From contig NZ_SLZF01000005.1 in assembly GCF_004341515.1 (NCBI RefSeq), positions 517,288 through 581,287 on the forward strand: DNA of 64,000 nt. The letters run 5' to 3'. This DNA is from Allobosea sp. BK604 (GTDB lineage Bacteria; Pseudomonadota; Alphaproteobacteria; Rhizobiales; Beijerinckiaceae). Each line of letters begins with the position of its first letter. The first letter of the stretch is position 1. Below are positions 26,439-36,400 of this stretch, piece by piece. Below the pieces are notes generated by a model that did no database searches, was not told the origin of the DNA, and was given only the letters and a program-made list of their open reading frames with translations. The position numbers and the translations under genes were made by a program.

Positions 26439-26470
26439 ACGAGCGCGCAATCGACGGGACGGGCGGAAAC

Positions 26471-26568
26471 CAAAGCATTTTCAAGCGAAGTGGCTACCGG
26501 TTCGCGTGGAGACAATGCGTCGAGACAAAGGGATAGACCTTCCGCAATTCGAAGTGCGGAAACGCTCC
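26471..26568 (+). repeat. Dispersed repeat R1, diverged copy
   Basis: Begins CAAAGCATTTTCAAGCGAAG, keeps the core ACCGGTTCGCGT and the AATGCGTC..ACAAAGGGATAG segment, and ends in an imperfect hairpin (TTCCGCAATTC / GAAGTGCGGAA). It is more decayed than the copies at 18948 and 52492. Confidence 0.75.
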
Positions 26569-26647
26569 AGGTCCGGGAGGCAACGCTTCGCCAACTATTG
26601 GACCACCCACGCCTCGGACGGCGCTTGGACGATCATGGAGGGATCGG

Positions 26648-27163
26648 ATGGATCTGATCAGGATCTGCTCGGTTGTAATGCTCGTCGGTCTGCTCGGGCC
26701 GCATCCCTCATCGGCTGCGATGATGGTCGTGCCCGCTGGACGGTTCGTCGTGCCTGGAATCATCGAACCGATCCAGTTTCGCCGCGGCATGGCCGTCCGT
26801 GGCGGAGCGATGGTTGGTCCCCGCGGCGGCGCGATCGCCGGACGAGGCTATGTCGCACGCGGACCTAGAGGCGGCGTCGCCGGTAGGGGCTATGTCGCCC
26901 GCGGCCCGCGAGGGAATGTCGTTGCAGGTCGCGGCGCCGTCGTGCGCCCCGGCTATCGGCCGGTGCCGGTTCGACCCTGGGTGCGCCCGGCCAATTACTG
27001 GTGGCATCCGGGCATGGCGATTGCCTCAGGTGCGGCGATCGGGTTCGTGACAGCGGCTGCCGCCACGACCTACGCGACCTCACAGCCGCCGGCGCCCGGC
27101 TATTGCTGGTACTATACCGACCCGCAGCGCAGTCAGGGCTTCTGGGACGTCTGCCCGCATTGA
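26648..27163 (+). CDS. Secreted Gly/Arg-rich repeat protein
   Basis: A 171-aa protein with a signal peptide (ICSVVMLVGLLGPHPSSA) and a low-complexity middle of RG-rich repeats: GRGYVARGPRG occurs twice in tandem with variants on both sides (residues about 50-100). A hydrophobic Ala/Thr segment (AIASGAAIGFVTAAAATTYA) follows. The end PGYCWYYTDPQRSQGFWDVC is typical of many small exported proteins of Hyphomicrobiales. Function unknown. GGAGGG lies just before the ATG. It stands alone before the giant-protein operon. Confidence 0.75.
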   Translation: MDLIRICSVVMLVGLLGPHPSSAAMMVVPAGRFVVPGIIEPIQFRRGMAVRGGAMVGPRGGAIAGRGYVARGPRGGVAGRGYVARGPRGNVVAGRGAVVRPGYRPVPVRPWVRPANYWWHPGMAIASGAAIGFVTAAAATTYATSQPPAPGYCWYYTDPQRSQGFWDVCPH

Positions 27164-27473
27164 ACCGGGCCCGAGAGCGAGAGGGGCTCGGCAACCCGGT
27201 GTAGGTGCCTTCCTGATTGTAGAATTCACGGCATCAGTTGCGACGCAGCATAAATCTCGCAATCGCGAAGCACGCGAATAGCATTCCAACTCAGTACCTT
27301 ATCCATGATTCTTATCATACTTCGAAAATTGAACTAATTCTGTACCATTTGAATCGAATTCGCGTTTGACAGTTGTGAAAAGAAAAGCTTCTTTGCTTTT
27401 CGATACTCTACGATCTGCTATCGTTCCGTGGCCTACCTGATACTTCCGAGTCGTTGCACGAGGGGTAAGATTG
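27164..27473. promoter_or_regulatory. AT-rich upstream region of the giant-protein operon
   Basis: Between about 27290 and 27450 the DNA is markedly richer in A and T than the flanks. It holds an inverted repeat GAAAAGC-TTCTTT-GCTTTTC (27382-27401), a TTGACA-like box at 27366 and a GATACT word at 27402, though the two boxes are not ideally spaced. AGGGG at 27461-27465 is the ribosome site of the giant gene. No coding sequence is supported here. Confidence 0.5.
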
Positions 27474-30400
27474 GTGGACTGGTCGAAGAGATGGGCGGCG
27501 CCATCTCGGTCGGAACCGGTTTTCGAGCTGCTTGAAGACCGGTGCCTGTTCGCGGCGCAACCAGTGGTGGCGGTTGACGGCGGTGGTGACGCGCTTATCG
27601 GCGAGACCACGCAGATCACCGTCACGTTCACGAATACACCGGTCGGGCCTGGCAACAATGTCGGCTACTCGCCCTATATCGACGTCATTCTGCCGACCCG
27701 CGGCGCGGATGGCAGCGCGTCCGACGCGAACCCGGTCCAGACAAAGGACGGCGTCACCTTCGAGGGCGCCACGCTCTACGGCCAAGCCCTCCAGGCGACG
27801 CAGCTCGAGTTCGGCTCCAGCGGCTCCGTGACACACCCATTCGCGCGCGACGCGAGTGGAAATCTCCGCGTCGTCAACGCGAGCGACTACGGCGCCCAGC
27901 CCGGCGATACGCTGGTCGTGATGAGCCTGCCATTCGGCTCCTTTGTCCCTGACCAGCCGCCCGCGCCGGTGCAGATCTCGCTCGGCGTCTCGCAACTGGC
28001 GGACCTGAACGTTCCGCTCTCGGTCTCGGCCGTGGGCGGCTTCGCCTTCGGGCGCGACGCGCTGAACAATCCGACGGCGGATGCGCCCGTGCTCAGCGGC
28101 ACCGCGAACAACTCGATCACGCCCGTTCTGTTCACCGTCAACAAGACCTCGAATCTGGCGGAGGGCGAAACGGCCACGGGCCCGAGCTTTCCCCATCAAT
28201 ACACCGTGACGCTGGACGTCGCGAACGGTCAGACGATGAACAATCTCGTGCTGAACGACACGCTGCCCAACGGCATCGTCGTCACCGGCGCGAGCGCGAA
28301 CGGAGCGACGGTCGACATCCAGCAAGCCAACGGTCTCATCGTCGCAACCTTCAACGGGCCGGTGACGGGCACTGCGAGCGCAGCCGACGTGACCATGACG
28401 ATCGACTTCCATGTCGGCCAGTTCATGTCGCCCGACTCGCCGGCCGAGCCCGTCCTCGATCCCGTCACGGGCGCGCCTCGCGTCCTGCCGAACAATGTCA
28501 GCGGCTCGGCGGACTGGACGCCCGTCGACAGCAGGGACGACCCGGTCTCGTTCGTCGAAGATCCGGCCGGCCCGGAAAACGTCATCGTCGCCAAGGCGCT
28601 CGCGACCCAGAAAACGGCGGCCAATCTGAGCGGCAACCAGACCGCGGTTCCAGGCGACGTCATCGAATGGACCATCCGGACCCAGGTCAGCGACTATTTC
28701 AGCCTCGACGATCTGGACCTGTCGGATTTCCTGTCCGACGGCCAGACTTTCGACGCCGGCTTCACGCCGACAATCTTCCTGCGCGAACAGGGAACCGACC
28801 AATTCTCCGGCAGCTTCAATATCGCGAATTACAGCGTCGCGCTGGAGGGCACCGGAACGAGGGTCATCTTCCATGTCGGCGACGAGATGGTCTCCCGCGG
28901 CCTCGACAGCGTACTCGACGGCGGCGGCGGCATCATTCCGCGTCCGACGGAGCTGGTGATCGTCTTTCGCTCCGTCGTCGACGCGAACTTTTCCGGCGGC
29001 GCGCCCGTCCTCCACGACGACGCGATCGCGAACAGCGTCGAGTCGCAGGCCATCATCAATAACGGCACCGGCAATCCGATCACGGATGCGTCGAGCATCA
29101 CCGTGCCGATCACGCCCGGGCAGCTTGACGGCAAGTCGGTCTACGCGATCAACGGCAATACCAGCATCGGCCTGTCGCCGCTCGTGACCAACGGCGATGT
29201 CGTGACATTCCGCATCCAGTACACGATCCCGCCGCAGTCGGGGCAGGATTTCGTGCTGACGGATTTTCTCCCCCTGCCGATCTTCGCGGCAGGGAGCATC
29301 AGCTTCATCGACCAGGTCAGCTCCGCCGCGCCTGGGGTCGGCCAAGCCTGGTTTGGTCCGAGCGACACGTTCGATGCGGCCAATCCGACAGGCTATGCCG
29401 GGGTACCGAGCGTGATCGTCGGCGCCCTCTCGAACTCGATCTCCTTCCGCTACGGCAATTACGAGCTGGCGAGCGGCAGCGGCCCGCTGCGCGTCGACAT
29501 CCTGTTCAGCGTCGTGGTTCAGGACCAGCCGTTCGGCGACGGCCTGGTCATGAACAATGTGGTGCAGGCGAGCGAGATCAACAGCACCGGATTGGTCACG
29601 GTCGGCGTGGACACGGCCGACGTCATCCTCAGCCAGCCCGAACTGACCTTGCAGAAGGGCATCGTCGCCAGCACCAACCCCGATACCGTCTTCACCCCCT
29701 CCCCGGCGGCGCCTGTCGTCTTCACCGATCCCGGCAGCGGCGGCACGCGTTTTTCAGGCACCATCTCCTCGGGTCTGCTGGCCTCGAGCGATGTCGTCAG
29801 CGACGTCACCCGCGTCGATGGCGGCGACATCGTCACCTTCGCGATCATCGTCGAGAATACCGGCAGCGGCCGCAACGGCGCGTTCGACATCCTGATCCGC
29901 GATACGCTCGCGGCCGGCTTCGCCATTCCCGGCGGCGCGGCGGGCCTCAATCTGCGCGTAACGGATGGTGCCGGAAACCTGCTGGCCTTCACCGGCGACA
30001 TTTTCGGCGCCGGCATCAGCCTCACCGATCAGCCCGGAACGGGCGCGCTGGCGCCGGCCGATCCGGCCTCGGGCCGCAACATCCTCGTCATCACCTACGA
30101 CCTGCAACTGATCAACACGGTCGCGACGCCGAACCTCACCATCGCCAACGCGGCATCGCTCGACCATTACGCGGCCCAGGAAGGCGGCACCGATTTCGCG
30201 CCGAACCTGCTGCCCGAGGACCGGACAGCCTCCGCCTCGGCGACGACGGCCGGCCCGGGCATCATCAAGGAGGTCGCCCAGACCAGCCTGCCCGAGAGCG
30301 CGGGCTCGACGCTGCTGATCGGCGAAGAAGTCTGGTACGACGTCACGGTGACGCTTGCCGAGGGCACGCTCGGCAACTTCATCCTGACCGACACCTTGCC

Positions 30401-33400
30401 GAACACGGCCGGCGGCAAGCTCAGCCTTCTCGATGCCTCGCTCCTCTCGGTCGGCGGCAATATCAGCTTCGCCAACGGCACGCCGGTCTTCACGCAGACG
30501 GACAGCAACGGCGACGGCATCGTCGACCAGGTGAGCGTCAATTTCGGCAATACGCTCAACACGCCGGACAACATCGTCAATGCCAACGACCGGATCGTGC
30601 TGCGCGTCCATGCCGTGCTGCCGGATCTTCCGGAGAATAATTCGGGCGACCGCCTGACCAATACCGCCGTCGCCAGCTTCACCGACGGCAACGGCGCGCC
30701 ACAGACTATCACCGCGACGGCCCCGATCACCGTGGGCGCGCCGGGCCCGACGATCACCAAGACCGCGATCGGCAGCACGACGGTCGATGCCGGCGACGTC
30801 GTCGAGTACGAGGTCGTCGTCAGCAATCCTGTCATCGGCGGCGTCGCGGCGCCGGTTTTCGACCTGCTCGTCGGTGATGCGCTGGTAGACGCCCATCTGT
30901 CGCTGGTTGTCGGGTCGGTGAGCGCCTCGAATGGCGCCGCCACGGTCCTCGAAGGCAATGCCAGCGGCGACACGTTCGTCCTGATCTCGCTGGCGGAACT
31001 CGGAGCGGGCCAATCGCTCACGATCCGCTACCGCGCGCTCGTCGCCAATGATGTCATCGCCGGCGACACGCTCATCAATACCGCAGTGCAGCGCTCCGAC
31101 TCCGCCCCCGGCGACGTCGCCGATCAGCGCGTCTTCATCAGCAGCGACAACGAAACCCTGCTGGTGGCGACCCCCGCGCTCCTCAAGCAGGTCACCGATA
31201 CGAGCCTGCCCGATACCGGCTCGTCGCAGGGCAATGCCGCGCTGCCGGATGTCGCCTTCGGCGAGACCGTGACCTTCACGCTGACCGCGACCATGCCGGA
31301 GGGCGTCACCCAGGCCGTCATCCTGCTCGACCAGTTGCCGCTCGGCCCCGGTGCGATGGAGGTGACGGCCGCCTCCATCGTCCTTGTCGGTGGCAATCTC
31401 GTGATCGGCAGCGGAGCCGGCGTCGGGACGGCCGGCATCCTGAGCGATCGCAACGGCGACGGCCGTCTCGACACCGTTACCTTCAATCTGGGCGATGTCA
31501 GCAATTCCCAGGATGGCGCGGTCAATGCCAGCGATCAGATCAGCTTCCAGATCAGCGCGCGTCTGGTCTCCACCTCGGGCGCGGCGCCCGGAGCGGTGAC
31601 GACGAATATCGGGCAGTTGAGCTTCGTGACCCCGGGCGGTCCGTCAGCTGCGAACGCCTCGGCTTCGATCGAAATCGTCGCGCCGACGTTCGGCATCGCG
31701 AAGACGCCGGATGTGCAGAATGTCGATGGCGGCGACGAGATCACCTACACCGTGCGGATCACCAATACGGGCGGCGCGTTTTCCGCGCCCGGCTACGATC
31801 TGGCGATCGCCGACCTGCTGGACGATCCGAGCCTGAGCCTCATTGCCGGCAGCGTAACGCTGACCGGGCCGGCAGGCGCCACGGTCACGTCCGGCAACGG
31901 TGCCGGTGACACGGCGGTCGGAATCGCGGCGACCCGTCTCGCGCAGGGCGAGGTCATCATCGTGACCTACCGCGCCCTCGTCGACAATCTGGTGCCGACG
32001 GCGACGCAACTGCTCAACCGCGTCGACTACACCGCCGATTCCTATCCCGGCAACGTTCCCGGCGAGCGTGACTTTTCCGGCTCTGCCGCCGCTGTCGTGG
32101 ACGTGGAGGGCCCGATCTCCGTCAAGGCGATCACGGCGACGTCGCTCACGGAGACCGGCTCGAACGCCTTCACGCCATTCAATCCCGACCTCGCGATCGG
32201 CGAGCGCGTGACCTATCGGATCGCGCAGGTCATCCCCGAAGGCAGCACGACGCTGCGGATCGTCGACTCCCTGCCGACGGCAGGGACCGCACTCGAATTC
32301 CTCGCCTTCCGGCTGGTGACCAAGGGCGGCAACATCACCTTGCCGCAGGCCCCGGTCGTGACCCAGATCGACACCGACGGCGACGGCCGCATCGACCAGG
32401 TCACGATCGATTTCGGGACGATCACGAATATCGTCGACAACCAGATCAGCGCGGACGACCTGCTGGCCATCGAGATCGATGCCCGGGTCGTCGACGATCC
32501 ACGCAACGTGGCGGGAGACGTTGCGACCAACACCGCGCAGATCTTCGTCAACAACGTCCTGTTCGCGACCCGCACCGCAAGCGCCGACATCGTCGAGCCC
32601 GATTTCGAGATGTTCAAGACCGCGAGCATCGCGTCCGGAGATGCGGGTGACGAGGTCACCTTCACCGTCACCGGGGCGCCCAGCGCGACAATGACGGGTC
32701 CTGCTTACGATCTCGTCTTCGTCGACGCGCTTGCGCCCGGACTCCAGCTGATTGCGGGCAGCGTGACCGCCTCGCGCGGCACGATCGTCGAGGGCAACGG
32801 TGCCGGCGACACCCGGATTCAGATCACCGGCATCGTCCTGCTCCCGACCGACGGCGTCATCACGGTCACCTATCGCGCACGCCTGCTCGATAGTGTCGAG
32901 CACGGACAGGTGATCCAGAACACTGCGACGCTGGACTATTTCTCCGCGCCGGATGTGGAGGATCGGGACTACTCCACCGCGGCATCGAGCACGCTTTCGG
33001 TCGTGCTGAACCCGGACATCCATAAATCCGTAGCGCTGACAGACATTCCCGAGACCGGCGCGGCCCAGTTCGACCCGACCGTCCCCGACGTGAACAACGG
33101 CGAGACGATCGTCTACCGGATCACGATCCGCCTCGGCGAGGGCACGCAATCCGTCGTCCTGACGGATGCCATGCCGGCCGGCCTCACCTTCCTGCAGCTC
33201 GGAGCGATCCGCTTCGGCGCCAATATCAGCGGCCTGGTGGTCGACAACGGCGCGCCGTTCACCGTCATCAACAACGTCCTGACCTTCGATTTCGGGACAT
33301 TGACCAATCACGGCGACAACCTGTCGAACGCCGCGGACGAGATCACAGTGGACGTGATCGCGCGAGCGGGCGGGACCAACGCCGCCGGCACGCAGCTGAC

Positions 33401-36400
33401 TAACACGTCGACAGCCACCCTGGCTTCGCCGCTGCTTCCAGCGGTCCCGGCTTTGGTGCGGACCTCGTCGGCATCGGTCGAAATCGTCGCCCCCGATCCG
33501 GTCATCACCAAAACGGCGAGCATCGTGTCCGGCGATGCCGGCGACGAGGTTCTGTATACCGTCGTCGTCTCGCAGAGCGCGCTGGCGACCGGCCCACTGT
33601 TCCACGCGACGATCTCCGATCTGCTCGGTCCCGGCCTCGTGCTCATCCCGGGCAGCGTCACCACGACGCGCGGGACGGTCGATTTCGGCAACGGCGCCGG
33701 CAACGACCTCGTGATCGTCTCGCCCGGCCGCGTCATCAATGTCGGCGACGCGCCGATCACGATCACCTATCGCGCGCGCCTCGCGGACAGTGTCGAGCCA
33801 GGCCAGATCCTGATCAACACCGCCAATGTCAGCGGCGAGACGACCTTCGTTCCCAATCCGGACTCGCTGGTCTTCGACGCATCGGACGATGCGTCGCTGA
33901 CGGTCGATATGCCCGTCGCGCTCACCAAATCCGTGGTCGCCAGCTCGATCGACCAGACACAGGCGTCGCAGTTCAACCCGGCCAACCCCGATGCGGCCGT
34001 CGGCGAGGTCGTCACCTACCGCGTGGCGGCGACCCTTTCGGAGGGCACCCAGCGGGTGATCGTCAGCGACACCCTGCCGCTCGGCGTCTCGATCGTGGCG
34101 GTGAGATCGAGCCTCCCCGGCTTCACCCCCATCATCAGCATCAGCCCCGACGGCCGCACGATCACGGCCGATTTCGGGATCGTGGTGAACCCGGGAAACA
34201 ACATCCTCGAGCCGTTCAATCTCGGCATCGACATCGACGTGCTGGTTCAGGACGTGCCCGGCAACGTCGCCGGCACGGTTCTCGACAACGCGTCCGGCGT
34301 GACGATCTCCTCGCCGACGGCGCCCGGCGTGCCCGGCGGAACCGAGACGGCCAGCGCCTCGGCATCGATCGACATCGTCGAGCCGGAGCTCGTCCTGAGC
34401 AAGGCGACCAATGCCGGCTTCGTCGCCCCCGGCGAGGCGATCCCCTGGACGCTGACGCTGCAGCATGCCGCCGGCAGCACCTCCGCGGCTTTCGACATCC
34501 TGATCACCGACCTGCTCGCCGGAACCGGGCTCGACCTCATCGCCGGCACCGTCACCGTCAATCGCGGGCTCGTCGTTTCCGGCAACAATCCGGGCGACAA
34601 CATGATCAGCATTGCGCTCGGCAGCCTCGCGCTCGGCGAGACGTTGACGATCGGTTTCCAGACGCGCCTGTCGGCGAGCACGCCGCCGGCAGCAGAGGTC
34701 GTGAACACGGCCAATGGCGATTTCGACAGCGCGCCCGGCCTTGGCGGGCGCCCCGATGACGTCGCCGCCCAGGCGTCGCTCCCGGTCGCGCCCGGCATCA
34801 CCAAGGCCGTGGCCGCGACCGATATTCCGCAGACCGGCAACGCTGCCTTCAACCCGGCGCTGCCAGACCTCGCCATTGGCGAGACGGTCACCTACCGCAT
34901 CGTCGCGACCCTGCCGCAGACGACGGTCAACGGCTTCGCGATCAACGACCTGCTGCCGGCAGGACTGGAAGCGCTCAGCGCGTCGGTGATCTCGGTGGGC
35001 TCGGCCCTCGGCGGCTCGCTGCTGCAGCCGGGCGATGCCGGCACGATCAACGGCCAGGGCATCTCCTTCGTCTTCGGCACGATCGTCAATGGCGGCAGCG
35101 CCGCGATCGGCGCCGAGGACATGATCGTGGTGGAAGTCGTCGCCCGCGTCCGGGATATCGCCGGCAACGCTGCCGGGAGCGTGCTCGTCAATGCGAGCGA
35201 TGCGGTCTTCACCATCGGCGGGCGCTCGGGCGAACAGTCGGCCTTCGCTGCCACCGATATCGTCGAACCGCAGCTCGTCGTCATCAAGCAGGCGGACCAC
35301 CCCACGGGCGACGCGGGCGATCCCTTCACCTACACGGTGACGATCGCGCATGCGCCCGCCTCCTCCGGCCCGGCCTTCGACGTGGTGCTGCAGGACATCT
35401 TGCCGAGCGTCCTGCAAGGTCTCTCGGTGACGTCCAGCACCGGCACCGCGACGTTGAGCGGCAACACCGTGCGCCTGACGCTTCCGCAGTTCCTGCCCGG
35501 CGATGCGCCGATCGTGCTGACCTACACCGTCCGCATGACCGACGCGATCGAGCCCGGCCAGCAGGTGCCGAATCTCGCGACGCTCAGTTTCGACAGCGCA
35601 CCGGCGGGTGCCGGCCGCGACGGCTCGGGGCAGGCCAGCGCGACCGTGACAGGAGTGCTCGGCGTCGATCTCGCCAAGGAGATCGTCGCCACCTCCCTGC
35701 CGCAGACCGGGGCCGAGCAATTCGACCCGAACCGGCCGGATCTGGCGATCGGCGAGACGATAACCTACCGGCTGACCGCAACCCTCGCCGAGGGCACGCA
35801 GCGCCTCGTCATCCTCGACGAGATGCCGGCCGGGCTGGTGCCGATCTCGGCGAGCCTTATCGATATCGGCGCGCTGATCGGCAGCACGCAACCGCTCATC
35901 ACCATCGCCGGGCAGGCCGTCAGCCTGGATTTCGGCGTGGTGGTCAATCCCGGCAACAATGTCGCGGGCGACGGCACCGTCGTGATCGAGATCGTCGCCC
36001 GTGTCGCGAATGCGGCGGCGAACCAGGCCGGCCGGCTGCTCGAGAATACGGCGGCCGCGATCATCGCCTCGCCGAGCAATCCGGGCGCGCCCGGCGGCAC
36101 GGCGCAGGACATGGCCAGCGCCGCCGCCGAGGTGGTGACGCCCGCGATCCTTGTCGACAAGACGGCTGATGTGCCGTTCGCGACCATCGGCCAGCAGGTC
36201 TCCTATACGGTTGTCGTCGGCCATGCTCCAGGCTCGACTGCTCCCGTCTTCGAGCTTGTCATCGAGGACCTGCTGGTGCCGGGAATGATGGTCCTGACTC
36301 CGGGCAGCGTCACCAGCTCGCTCGGCACGATCGTGAGCGGCAACAATGCCGGCGACGGCACGATCCGCATCATCGTGCCGGAGCTGCTGCTCGGGCAGTC

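Noticed and set aside
24468..26450. 660-codon minus-strand frame opposite the alkylsulfatase
   Set aside because: Antisense shadow without motifs; the plus frame has the complete MBL sulfatase.
27366..27407. TTGACA and GATACT as a sigma-70 promoter of the giant gene
   Set aside because: The boxes are about 30 bp apart, too far for one promoter; kept only as a note on the AT-rich region.
31644..36224. Very long open frame on the minus strand opposite the giant gene (1,526 codons)
   Set aside because: It is a shadow of the GC-rich, repetitive plus-strand gene. It is Arg/Asp/Gly-rich and has no family features.
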